Positions 1 to 8,649 of a stretch of 48,655 nucleotides of DNA are shown here, in pieces (positions within the stretch are counted from its first letter, which is position 1; every line of letters starts with the position of its first letter). The notes under the pieces are model-generated. The model saw only the letters and a program-made list of their open reading frames with translations, made no database searches and had not been told where the DNA came from. Made by a program: the position numbers and the translations under genes. Origin of the DNA: Mycobacterium sp. 852002-10029_SCH5224772 (GTDB lineage Bacteria > Actinomycetota > Actinomycetes > Mycobacteriales > Mycobacteriaceae); assembly GCF_001667315.1 (NCBI RefSeq), contig NZ_LZHT01000123.1, positions 1-48,655 of the forward strand, in the 5' to 3' direction.

Positions 1-104
1 CCGGGGGGGGGCGCGGGGCGGGGCCCAGCTGGCCCTACGGGGGGGCGTCCGAGGGGCGGGGGGGGGGGGGGCGGCCCCCCCCCGCCGAGGGGGCGGCCCG
101 GCCC
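1..104. other. G/C homopolymer stretch at the window edge
   Basis: The first ~104 bases are almost pure G and C with runs of 8 to 14 identical bases. Read in the frame of the downstream Nudix gene they give glycine/proline-rich nonsense with no recognisable family features, while sensible protein begins at about base 105. This looks like a low-quality contig end rather than biology, although a real GC-rich tract cannot be excluded. Confidence 0.6.
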
Positions 105-878
105 GCGCGCGAGACGTGCGAAAACGAGCTGTCGGCCGCGCTGGCCGCCGTCGACCCGGCGTCGTTGCCGACCGGGCTGATCGCCGAGCTTGCCGACGCC
201 GAGGCCCGGGTGGTGCTCGCCCGCCGCTTCCACAACGACGCGGTGCGCGACACCCTGGCGCTGGCCGAGCGGCCCCTGGTGCGGCTGTTCCACCTCGGCG
301 GGACCGCCGCGCTGCCCAGCTATTTCGAGATCGTCGAGCGCCCGCACGCGCTGGCGCACGGCGATCACGGCGTGCTCAACCACCGCACGTCGGCGCGCGT
401 CGTGCTGCTCGACGAGGGCGGGTCGGTGCTGCTGCTGCGCGGGTCGGATCCGGCGCTGGCCGGCCAGGACGCGCCCAAGTGGTGGATCACGGTCGGCGGT
501 GAAGTGCAGCAGGGGGAGCGGCTGGCCGAGGCCGCCGCCCGCGAGCTCGCCGAGGAGACCGGCCTGCGGGTCGCGCCGGCCGACATGGTCGGGCCCGTGT
601 GGCGCCGCGACCAGGTCTTCGAGTTCAACGGCAAGCTGATCGACAGCGAGGAGTTCTATTTCGTCCACCGCACCCGCCGGTTCGAGCCGTCGCGCGCGGG
701 CCACACCGACCTGGAACGCAGCTACATCCACGGCCACCGCTGGTGTGACGCTGCCGACATCGCCCAACTCGTCGCCGCGGGGGAGACGGTGTACCCCATG
801 CAACTATCCGGACTGCTCACCGACGCGGCCGCGCTGGCCGGCGGCCGGGCATCCGGCCCGCTGCTGTCCATCCGCTGA
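105..878 (+). CDS. Nudix hydrolase domain protein, 5' partial
   Basis: The C-terminal half carries a complete Nudix box: G, five residues, E, seven residues, then RELAEETGL, at about residues 112-134 counted from the TTG at 165. It should hydrolyse a nucleoside-diphosphate-linked substrate, which is not identifiable here. The preceding ~60 residues (ARRFHNDAVRD, YFEIVE) resemble the helical repeat of LemA-like proteins, a tentative reading. The frame stays open upstream of the TTG with plausible protein sequence (ETCENELSAALAAVD), so the true start is lost in the homopolymer edge and the TTG is probably not the start. It matches my memory of mycobacterial Rv2609c-type proteins. The 68 bp to pdxS hold no gene. 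Confidence 0.8.
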   Translation, partial: ARETCENELSAALAAVDPASLPTGLIAELADAEARVVLARRFHNDAVRDTLALAERPLVRLFHLGGTAALPSYFEIVERPHALAHGDHGVLNHRTSARVVLLDEGGSVLLLRGSDPALAGQDAPKWWITVGGEVQQGERLAEAAARELAEETGLRVAPADMVGPVWRRDQVFEFNGKLIDSEEFYFVHRTRRFEPSRAGHTDLERSYIHGHRWCDAADIAQLVAAGETVYPMQLSGLLTDAAALAGGRASGPLLSIR

Positions 879-946
879 CTCCGTCGTCAACGCGGGCCAA
901 AGGGCCTCATTAGACTGGATCGACAACGGTTGAAGGAGATCAAGCA

Positions 947-1858
<912 letters not shown>

Positions 1859-1900
1859 CACGGGCGATGAGCGCTTGCGCGAAGAGCAGACAGTTATAGC

Positions 1901-2746
1901 GTGGCGATCGTAGAGATCCTCGATCTCGAGCAACTCGAGGTCAACATCTACCGCGGCAGCATCTTCAGCCCGGAATCGGGATTCCTTCAGCGCACCTTCG
2001 GCGGCCATGTGGCCGGCCAGTCGCTGGTGTCGGCGGTGCGCACCGTCGACCCGCGCTACCAGGTCCACTCGCTGCACGGATACTTCCTGCGGCCCGGGGA
2101 CGCCAAGGAGCGCACGGTGTTCATCGTGGAGCGCACCCGCGACGGCGGCTCGTTTGCCACCCGGCGCGTCAACGCCATCCAGCACGGCGAAATCATCTTC
2201 AGCATGGGTGCGTCCTTTCAAAGCGAGCAGGAGGGCATCCACCACCAGGACCCCATGCCCGCCGCTCCGCCGCCCGACGGACTGCCCGGGCTGGACTCGA
2301 TCAAGGTCTTCGACGACGCCGGGTTCAAGCAGTTCGAGGAGTGGGACGTCTGCATCGTGCCGCGCGAGCGCCTGCAGCTGTTGCCGGGCAAGGCCGCCCA
2401 GCAGCAGGTGTGGTTCCGCCACCGCGACCCGCTGCCCGACGACCCGGTGCTGCACATCTGCGCGCTGGCCTACATGAGCGACCTGACGCTGCTGGGATCG
2501 GCGCAGGTCACCCACCTCGACGTGCGGGAGCACCTGCAGGTGGCGTCGCTGGACCACGCGATGTGGTTCATGCGGGCGTTCCGGGCCGACGAATGGCTGC
2601 TGTACGACCAGTCCTCGCCGTCGGCCAACGGCGGTCGCGCGCTGTGCCAGGGCAAGATCTTCACCCAATCCGGTGAGATGGTCGCCGCGGTCATGCAGGA
2701 GGGGCTGACCCGCTTCAAGCGCGGCCACCAGCCGACCAACCAGTGA
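1901..2746 (+). CDS. tesB: Acyl-CoA thioesterase II (TesB family)
   Basis: This is a double-hotdog acyl-CoA thioesterase that releases free fatty acid and CoA in the cytoplasm. At 281 aa it has the usual TesB length. Family landmarks are the N-terminal GGHVAGQSL, the HGYFLRPGD segment and, by comparison with E. coli TesB, probable catalytic Asp194 (YMSD) and Gln266 near the C-terminus. The GTG start at 1901 gives the conserved N-terminus. Its last bases overlap the pdxT start by 4 bp (GTGA), implying translational coupling. The same pdxS-tesB-pdxT order is what I recall for M. tuberculosis (tesB2). Its placement inside the B6 operon has no obvious metabolic reason. Confidence 0.93.
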   Translation: MAIVEILDLEQLEVNIYRGSIFSPESGFLQRTFGGHVAGQSLVSAVRTVDPRYQVHSLHGYFLRPGDAKERTVFIVERTRDGGSFATRRVNAIQHGEIIFSMGASFQSEQEGIHHQDPMPAAPPPDGLPGLDSIKVFDDAGFKQFEEWDVCIVPRERLQLLPGKAAQQQVWFRHRDPLPDDPVLHICALAYMSDLTLLGSAQVTHLDVREHLQVASLDHAMWFMRAFRADEWLLYDQSSPSANGGRALCQGKIFTQSGEMVAAVMQEGLTRFKRGHQPTNQ

Positions 2747-3333
2747 GCGCCCCCCGGATCGGGGTCCTCGCGCTGCAGGGCGATACCCGCGAGCACCTGG
2801 CGGCCCTGCGCGAAGCCGGGGCCGAGTCGATGCCGGTGCGCCGGCGCGGTGAGCTCGAGGCGGTCGACGGGCTGGTCATTCCCGGAGGGGAGTCCACCAC
2901 CATGAGCCACCTGCTGGGAGACCTCGGCCTGCTGGAGCCGCTGCGTGGCCTCTTGGCCGACGGGCTGCCCGCCTACGGCGCGTGCGCCGGCATGATCCTG
3001 CTGGCCAGTGAAATCCTCGACGCCGGAATGGGGGGGCGCGAGGCGCTGCCCCTGAGTGCGATCGATATGACGGTGCGGCGCAACGCCTTTGGGCGCCAGG
3101 TCGATTCGTTCGAAGGGGACATCGCGTTCGCCGGGCTGGCGGACCCGGTGCGCGCGGTGTTCATCCGCGCGCCCTGGGTCGAGCGCGCCGGTGAGGGCGT
3201 GGAGGTGCTGGCCAGCGCCGCCGGTCACGTCGTCGCGGTGCGCCAGGGCCGCAAGCTGGCGACGGCGTTTCACCCCGAGGTGACCGGCGACCGGCGCATT
3301 CACCACATGTTCGTCGACCTCGTCATCGGCTGA
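2743..3333 (+). CDS. pdxT: Pyridoxal 5'-phosphate synthase, glutaminase subunit PdxT
   Basis: This class I glutamine amidotransferase hydrolyses glutamine and channels ammonia to PdxS. At 196 aa it shows the full triad: Cys81 in YGACAGMI, and His177 and Glu179 in FHPEV. The oxyanion segment PGGESTT is at 47-53. The GTG start lies in the GTGA overlap with the thioesterase stop. The 91 bp to yebC hold no gene; no ribosome site strong enough to assign was seen there. Confidence 0.97.
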   Translation: MSAPRIGVLALQGDTREHLAALREAGAESMPVRRRGELEAVDGLVIPGGESTTMSHLLGDLGLLEPLRGLLADGLPAYGACAGMILLASEILDAGMGGREALPLSAIDMTVRRNAFGRQVDSFEGDIAFAGLADPVRAVFIRAPWVERAGEGVEVLASAAGHVVAVRQGRKLATAFHPEVTGDRRIHHMFVDLVIG

Positions 3334-3424
3334 GGTCCTTGCTCGGCGGCGTTCGAGGCGGAAGCGGGCGCCCACGTAGACTCGTCTGGCCACAAAAACA
3401 AGAGGACTTCCAGATAGGACACCG

Positions 3425-4180
3425 ATGAGCGGCCATTCCAAGTGGGCCACCACCAAACACCAGAAGGCCGTCAAAGACGCGCGCCGTGGCAAGGAATTCG
3501 CCCGGCTGATCAAGAACATCGAAGTCGCCGCCCGCACCGGCGGTGGCGACCCGGCGGGCAACCCGACGCTTTACGACGCCATCCAGAAGGCGAAGAAGAC
3601 CTCGGTGCCCAACGACAACATCGAGCGCGCGCGCAAGCGGGGCGCGGGCGAGGAAGCCGGCGGCGCGGAATACCAGACGATCATGTACGAGGGCTACGGA
3701 CCCAACGGCGTCGCGGTGCTGATCGAATGTCTGACGGACAACCGCAACCGCGCGGCCGGTGAGGTCCGGGTGGCGGTGACCCGTAACGGCGGCAACATGG
3801 CCGACCCCGGCTCGGTGTCCTACCTGTTCACCCGCAAGGGCGTCGTCACGTTGGAGAAGAACGGCCTGACCGAGGACGACGTGCTGACCGCCGTGCTCGA
3901 CGCCGGCGCCGAGGACGTCAACGACCTCGGTGAGAGCTTCGAGGTCATCTCCGAGCCGACCGACCTGGTCGCGGTGCGGACCGCGCTGCAGGACGCAGGC
4001 ATCGACTACGCGTCGGCCGAGGCGAGTTTCCAGCCGTCGGTCAGCGTGCCGGTCGACGTCGACGGCGCCCGCAAGGTGTTCAAGCTGGTGGATGCGCTGG
4101 AAGACAGCGACGACGTGCAGAACGTCTGGACCAACGTCGACCTGTCGGATGAGGTGCTGGCCGCCCTCGACGAGGAATAG
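3425..4180 (+). CDS. yebC: YebC/PmpR family protein
   Basis: This 251-aa member of the YebC/TACO1 family opens with the diagnostic MSGHSKWATTKH and contains RGKEFARLIKNIEVAAR. Family members are annotated as transcriptional regulators, and recent work links them to relief of ribosome stalling; which role applies here cannot be read from the sequence. It lies downstream of pdxT with 91 bp between and ends just before a compound hairpin at 4189-4250. It is near-identical to the M. tuberculosis protein as I remember it, with no truncation. Confidence 0.95.
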   Translation: MSGHSKWATTKHQKAVKDARRGKEFARLIKNIEVAARTGGGDPAGNPTLYDAIQKAKKTSVPNDNIERARKRGAGEEAGGAEYQTIMYEGYGPNGVAVLIECLTDNRNRAAGEVRVAVTRNGGNMADPGSVSYLFTRKGVVTLEKNGLTEDDVLTAVLDAGAEDVNDLGESFEVISEPTDLVAVRTALQDAGIDYASAEASFQPSVSVPVDVDGARKVFKLVDALEDSDDVQNVWTNVDLSDEVLAALDEE

Positions 4181-4188
4181 TTCGCTTT

Positions 4189-4250
4189 CGCCGAGCGTGC
4201 ACTGGGGGCGAGATTTCGGCCGATTTTTCGCCATCAGTGCACGCTCGGCG
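4189..4250. terminator. Compound hairpin between convergent yebC and speE-like genes
   Basis: Sixteen-base perfect arms (CGCCGAGCGTGCACTG at 4189-4204 and its complement at 4235-4250) enclose a second small stem (GGCGA at 4207-4211 with TCGCC at 4228-4232). It sits exactly between two convergent stop codons, so a bidirectional terminator is the simplest reading. It lacks a strong T-tract, as is common in mycobacteria. The arm sequence could belong to a dispersed intergenic palindrome family. Confidence 0.7.
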
Positions 4251-4270
4251 CAAGCAAGCCATGTCAGGGA

Positions 4271-5857
4271 CTAGTCGTACCCGTGCCGCATGTCCTCGAC
4301 GATGCGCGGATTGTCCAGGGTCGACGGCTCCACGGGCCGCGGCGCGATGTCGCCGGAGAACACGCCGGCGGCCTCGAGCACCTGCTGGTTGAGAAAGCGC
4401 AGCGGCGGCGCGTCGGGCGGCAGCGTCGGCAGGGGCGCAACGGCGCCGCGCTGCGCCAGCGCGAATCCCCAGTCACCGAACGTCGGCACGTGCACGTGAT
4501 ACGGCGTGACCGCATAGCCCGCCGCCCGGATCGTCGACACCGTGCGCCAGTAGGCCGTCGGGGTGGAAAAGGGGCTGCCCGCCTGCACCGCCAGCAGCCC
4601 GCCGGGGGCCAGCGCGCGGGCGGCCAGCGTGTAGAACTCGGTCGAATACAGCCGGCCCAGCACGGGGGTGTCGGGATCGGGAAGGTCGACGATGATCGCG
4701 TCGAACCGGTCAATGTTGGCCCCGCGCAACCAATTCATCGCGTCCTCGGTCACCACGCTCACCCGCGGGTTGTCCAACGAACCGCCGTTGGCGCCGCGCA
4801 GCGTGGTGCGCGCGATGTCGATCACCGCGGGGTCGAGCTCGACCTGCACGATCTTGGAAATACCGGGCTGGCGCAGCAATTCGCGGGCCACCAGGCCGTC
4901 GCCACCGCCGAGCACCAGCACCGAATGCGCGCCTTTCCCAAGCGCGGGATAGACGAGGCTTTCGGTGTAGCGGTATTCGTCCCGGGTGGAGAATTGCAGC
5001 CCGCCGTCGAGGTACAGGCGGGTGTCGTTGCCGCGCCGGGTCACGACGATCTCCTGGTAGGGCGTATGCCGGTAGGTGATGATCGGATCGGCGTAAAGCC
5101 TTTGCCTGCTTGTGGTTTCGACGTCGGCCGAACGCAGCAAGAGGGTGGCGAGCAGCCCCAGCGCGGCAGCCAGCGCGCACAGCGCCGCGAGCAGTTGCCG
5201 TGTCGAAACCACCTGGCGCAGCAGGAATATCGCGACGATGGCCGCGGCGGCCAGGTTGATCATGCCGGTGGCCGCGGCGCCCCGAATCATCCCGAGCTGG
5301 GGCAGCAGCAGGAACGGCCAGACCAGCCCACCCAGCAGCGCGCCGAGGTAATCGGCGGCGTTGAGGTTGGCCAGCGTGCGCCCGGCATCGGCGGCTGGAT
5401 TTTGTGCGGCCACACGCCCGCTTTGCAGCAGCGTCATTAACAGCGGTACCTCGGCGCCGACCAGGGCGCCGATCAGCGCGGTGCCCACCGCCAGCACCCA
5501 CGTCGAACCGACCGAGCCGTCCAGAAACGCGAACACCACGTATAGCGCCGCCGCGGACAGCCCGCCGATGACGCCGAGGGCCGCCTCGACGCTGATGAAG
5601 GTGATCGCGGCGTGCGCGAGCAGCGGCTTGACCAGCAGGGCACCGACGCCCAGCGCGGCGATGTAGCCCGCGACGATCAGCGAGGTGGCGACGATGCCGC
5701 CGCCGTCGAGGCTGGCCGACAGCGTCAGCAACGCGAGTTCATAGATGATGCCGCAGGCCGCGCACGCCGCCACGGCGGCCAGCAGCAGCGCCCGCCACCG
5801 CCCCGTCGACGCCGCGGACGGCGGCGCCGGGGGCGTGGCCACGTCGACGGAGCTCAT
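4271..5857 (-). CDS. speE: Membrane-fused spermidine synthase-like aminopropyltransferase
   Basis: This 528-aa protein has two halves. The first ~240 residues form about seven hydrophobic helices. The second half is a SAM-fold aminopropyltransferase domain with LGGGDG at 316-321, the acidic VELD at 339-342 and the DLPDPD active-site loop at 391-396. Soluble spermidine synthases are about 280 aa, so this is a membrane-anchored variant acting at the inner face of the membrane. Its substrate is unknown; spermidine itself is not assured. Its start overlaps the DUF350 stop by 4 bp (ATGA), as last gene of a five-gene minus-strand operon. It corresponds to Rv2601 as I recall. Confidence 0.88.
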   Translation of the reverse strand: MSSVDVATPPAPPSAASTGRWRALLLAAVAACAACGIIYELALLTLSASLDGGGIVATSLIVAGYIAALGVGALLVKPLLAHAAITFISVEAALGVIGGLSAAALYVVFAFLDGSVGSTWVLAVGTALIGALVGAEVPLLMTLLQSGRVAAQNPAADAGRTLANLNAADYLGALLGGLVWPFLLLPQLGMIRGAAATGMINLAAAAIVAIFLLRQVVSTRQLLAALCALAAALGLLATLLLRSADVETTSRQRLYADPIITYRHTPYQEIVVTRRGNDTRLYLDGGLQFSTRDEYRYTESLVYPALGKGAHSVLVLGGGDGLVARELLRQPGISKIVQVELDPAVIDIARTTLRGANGGSLDNPRVSVVTEDAMNWLRGANIDRFDAIIVDLPDPDTPVLGRLYSTEFYTLAARALAPGGLLAVQAGSPFSTPTAYWRTVSTIRAAGYAVTPYHVHVPTFGDWGFALAQRGAVAPLPTLPPDAPPLRFLNQQVLEAAGVFSGDIAPRPVEPSTLDNPRIVEDMRHGYD

Positions 5858-6303
5858 GACACCGCCGCGGCGGTCACCCCTCCCACGGCGAGCAGTATCA
5901 GCGCCACCGCGAACGATCCGGGATGCAGCACCTGCTCGTCGATGTGCTCGTGGAAACTGCCCGGTATCAGCAGATGCATGGTGAGCAGCGCTATCCCGAG
6001 CAGGATCACACCCATCAACCCGTACACCGCCACGCCGAGGAGCCCCTGGCCCAGCTTGCTGTAGCTGTTGGCGATGGCGGTGATGATCACGACGGTCAGC
6101 GCGATGTACATCGCGCCCGCGACGGCGTTGGGGCGGCGGTCGATGAACACCAGCTGGCGCAGCTTCCCCGGGGTCAGCACGTCGACCACGTAGAACCCGA
6201 CGAGCAGGACGGCCATGCCGACCACGAAGTACAGGATCGTCGCAACTGCGCCTTTCAGGACGGGATTGACGTCGACGCTTCCGATCTCGACGGCGAGGTA
6301 CAT
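5854..6303 (-). CDS. DUF350 integral membrane protein
   Basis: This 149-aa protein has about four transmembrane helices (roughly 17-40, 63-83, 90-111 and 126-148), matching DUF350 (E. coli YjfL). Loop motif DVLTPGKL and helix AVAGAMYIAL are typical. The ATG at 6303 is preceded by a strong GGAGAA site. It overlaps the SpeE-like gene by 4 bp, so the two are translationally coupled. No biochemical role is established. DUF350 proteins tend to sit near PspA-like or polyamine/peptide-ligase genes, which fits this neighbourhood. Confidence 0.88.
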   Translation of the reverse strand: MYLAVEIGSVDVNPVLKGAVATILYFVVGMAVLLVGFYVVDVLTPGKLRQLVFIDRRPNAVAGAMYIALTVVIITAIANSYSKLGQGLLGVAVYGLMGVILLGIALLTMHLLIPGSFHEHIDEQVLHPGSFAVALILLAVGGVTAAAVS

Positions 6304-6328
6304 GGTTTTCTCCTTTGCGGTGGTGCCA

Positions 6329-6760
6329 TCACTTGGTTCCGCCGGGGCCGCCCGGGCTGCCTCCGGAGCCGCCCGACGGGGAGCCGGGTGTGAATCCGGG
6401 GCCGAGGAAGATGAACGCGCCGTGGCTGTATCCGGCGCTCAGCGACTCGACGCGGATGCTGCACGGGTAAGTGCCGTCGGGGCCGACGATCACGATGTTG
6501 TTGCTGTAACGCAGGTACTCGCTGTTGCCGTTGTCGGCCCGCGCCTCGGGTCGTGCGTACCCGGCGAGCGCGTCGGCGGTCTGCCGTGGTGAACCGGTGC
6601 ACTGGTATCGCGTGCCGTTCACGTCGTGGGCGTACTCGTGATAGTGGCTCGCGACATACGACGCGATGTTCTTCTGCAGCAAGATGATTCCGACCAACAG
6701 GCAGAGGACGGCGGCGGCCGCCAACAGGCCGGCGATCACGAACAGGCGGGTTCGGCTCAC
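6329..6760 (-). CDS. DUF4247 single-pass membrane/exported protein
   Basis: This 143-aa protein has one N-terminal hydrophobic helix (about residues 6-29), an extracytoplasmic domain with two cysteines (YQCTGSP and YPCSIRV) and a glycine/serine/proline-rich tail. The GTG start at 6760 is chosen because it overlaps the upstream stop in a GTGA junction and gives the length I remember for Rv2599. It belongs to the DUF4247 family, of unknown function. The cysteines could form a disulphide outside the membrane (inference). Confidence 0.8.
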   Translation of the reverse strand: MSRTRLFVIAGLLAAAAVLCLLVGIILLQKNIASYVASHYHEYAHDVNGTRYQCTGSPRQTADALAGYARPEARADNGNSEYLRYSNNIVIVGPDGTYPCSIRVESLSAGYSHGAFIFLGPGFTPGSPSGGSGGSPGGPGGTK

Positions 6761-7272
6761 GGATGCCACCGGCTCGCCGTGTGAACCACGGTCCCGCCGG
6801 AGCCCGCCGGCTGCCCCGGATACAGATGCCATGTCTGCCAACGCCATCCGGGGCCGTCGGGTTCGGCGGCCAGCACGGTCAGCGCGGCGTCGTCGCCGGG
6901 GAACGTGCCGCCGAGCCAGCCCGCCTGGCGTGCGCAACGGCCGCGCAGGTCGTGCGCGAGGCGGCGAAAGGCCGGCTCGTCGCGGGTGTCGGTGACCGAT
7001 TGCAGGCAGTAGCCGGGCGCGTCGGTGCGCGCGGGCAGGTCGGCCCCGTGGCTGCGGGCGGTGCAGGAGACCTGCTCGGAGAACCCGCCCGCGGCGTGCT
7101 CGACCGCGACGACGTGCGACGCCCCGAGCACCCCGAGCAGCAGCGCGCCCACGCCGTCAGGGTGGTCCAAGCGGCAGGTGGCCAGCGGTGGGGGGACGGG
7201 CGCGTTGAGCGCGAGGCCCAGCCTCTCCCCGGATACGTCGGCCGGGGTCACGGCGAGTCGATGAAGGGGCAC
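6757..7272 (-). CDS. DUF2617 family protein
   Basis: This 171-aa protein of unknown function starts at a GTG (complement of 7270-7272) giving VPLHRLAVTPAD. A GAGG lies about nine bases upstream and the preceding stop is 17 bp away. Landmarks are TCRLDHPDGV, LLLGVLGASHVV and a C-terminal region rich in Trp (GWRWQTWHLYP). The frame stays open further upstream, but that part is antisense-like sequence within the DUF4178 gene. It overlaps the DUF4247 start by 4 bp. It corresponds by position to Rv2598. Confidence 0.8.
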   Translation of the reverse strand: MPLHRLAVTPADVSGERLGLALNAPVPPPLATCRLDHPDGVGALLLGVLGASHVVAVEHAAGGFSEQVSCTARSHGADLPARTDAPGYCLQSVTDTRDEPAFRRLAHDLRGRCARQAGWLGGTFPGDDAALTVLAAEPDGPGWRWQTWHLYPGQPAGSGGTVVHTASRWHP

Positions 7273-7289
7273 CGGCCTGACCTCGTGCG

Positions 7290-7901
7290 CTAGGCCGGGC
7301 TGGGCGGCGGCGCCGCGTACACGATGAGTTCGCCGGGTGACACCGGCTTGCCCGTCGACACCTCCCAGGGCATGTCCGCGGCCCAGCGCTCGAAGGAGAG
7401 CAGGACCGTCTCGTCTTCGTTGGTGCAGTCGACGAATTCCATCTCGCCGCCGGCGGGCAGGCCGGTGTTGCCCTCGGTCGTGTAGGAGGCGCGGCCGCGC
7501 TCGGATTCGTGGAACATCACGCCGTCGACGACGTACGGGTCGCCGGGCCGCAGCGGCAGGTCCTTGCGGGTGACCCACATCGCCAGCTCCAGGCGGCCGT
7601 CGTCTTCTTCCACGCTGAACCAGATCGGCTGGTCGCCGCCTTCGAGCAGGTGTTCCCACCAGACGAACGGGCCCTCGCGGAAGGTCACCGACCCGCGCAC
7701 GATGTAGTCGGTGCCGCCGTAGCTGACGATGGCGCCGGGGCCGAGCTGGCGGGGCCCGAACTGCGGCATCGCGTCCGACGCGAGCGGATCGGGCCGCCCG
7801 CTTCGCTGGGCCGGCTGCTTGGGCCGCCGCAAAGCGATGACGAGCACCACGATGGACGCGATGAACAGCACGATCGCGAGCATGACCAGCAGAGATCCCA
7901 T
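7290..7901 (-). CDS. DUF4178 membrane-anchored protein
   Basis: This 203-aa protein has one N-terminal transmembrane helix (about residues 5-25), a basic stretch (ALRRPKQ), then a beta-rich DUF4178 domain with GAIVSYGGTDYIVRGS and WFSVEEDDGR. The ATG at 7901 has GGGAGGG just upstream. It is the first gene of the minus-strand cluster, divergent from ruvC across 193 bp. DUF4178 proteins recur with DUF350 and SpeE-like proteins, suggesting one membrane complex or pathway (inference from context). It corresponds to Rv2597. Confidence 0.82.
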   Translation of the reverse strand: MGSLLVMLAIVLFIASIVVLVIALRRPKQPAQRSGRPDPLASDAMPQFGPRQLGPGAIVSYGGTDYIVRGSVTFREGPFVWWEHLLEGGDQPIWFSVEEDDGRLELAMWVTRKDLPLRPGDPYVVDGVMFHESERGRASYTTEGNTGLPAGGEMEFVDCTNEDETVLLSFERWAADMPWEVSTGKPVSPGELIVYAAPPPSPA

Positions 7902-8061
7902 GCGAACCCTCCCGTTGCCACAATGCTTGAGCGAACGTGGGCTAAAGCTAACAGCTTTTTCGCGGGTTCGGCGCGGTAACCCCGCGGCCCGGGAATCGGC
8001 CCGGAATCGGGGTAGCCGCCGCGTGTCGCACCCGGGCCCGTCGGTGCCGGCCGCTAGGGTA

Positions 8062-8077
8062 TCGAACAGCTGTTCTA
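8062..8077 (+). promoter_or_regulatory. LexA (SOS) box upstream of ruvC
   Basis: TCGAAC-AGCT-GTTCTA matches the mycobacterial SOS box TCGAAC-N4-GTTCGA at 11 of 12 defined bases. It ends 17 bp before the ruvC ATG, a position where LexA would block transcription. DNA-damage induction of ruvC is known in M. tuberculosis. Confidence 0.88.
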
Positions 8078-8094
8078 CTAGGTGGGAGCGGGTA

Positions 8095-8649
8095 ATGCGG
8101 GTGATGGGCGTCGACCCCGGCCTGACCCGGTGCGGGCTGTCGGTCGTCGAAAGCGGGCGCGGGCGCACCGTCGTCGCGCTGGACGTCGACGTGGTGCGCA
8201 CGCCGTCGGACGCGCCGCTCGCCGAGCGGCTGCTGATGATCAGCGACGCGGTCGAGCACTGGCTGACCACCCACCAGCCGGACGTCGTGGCCGTCGAGCG
8301 GGTGTTCTCCCAGCTGAACGTGTCGACCGTGATGGGCACCGCCCAGGCCGGCGGTGTGGTCGCGTTGGCGGCGGCCAAGCGCGGCATCGACGTGCACTTC
8401 CACACCCCCAGCGAGGTCAAGGCCGCGGTCACCGGCAACGGTGCGGCCAACAAGGCGCAGGTCACCGCGATGGTCACCAGAATCCTTGCGCTGCAAGCCA
8501 AACCGACGCCGGCCGACGCCGCCGACGCGCTCGCATTGGCGATCTGTCATTGCTGGCGGGCGCCGATGATCGCCCGCATGGCGGCGGCCGAGGCGCTGGC
8601 CGCCGAGCAGCGGCAGAAGTACCAGGCCAAGCTGAAGGCCGCCCGATGA
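8095..8649 (+). CDS. ruvC: Crossover junction endodeoxyribonuclease RuvC
   Basis: This Holliday junction resolvase makes paired nicks in four-way junctions loaded by RuvAB. It is 184 aa with an RNase H-like fold. The acidic catalytic set is visible: Asp7 (GVDPG), Glu68 (VAVERVF), Asp141 and Asp144 (DAADALALA). The ATG at 8095 is chosen because it directly precedes the first catalytic strand and follows the LexA box. The ATGA overlap with ruvA couples the two genes. Confidence 0.97.
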   Translation: MRVMGVDPGLTRCGLSVVESGRGRTVVALDVDVVRTPSDAPLAERLLMISDAVEHWLTTHQPDVVAVERVFSQLNVSTVMGTAQAGGVVALAAAKRGIDVHFHTPSEVKAAVTGNGAANKAQVTAMVTRILALQAKPTPADAADALALAICHCWRAPMIARMAAAEALAAEQRQKYQAKLKAAR

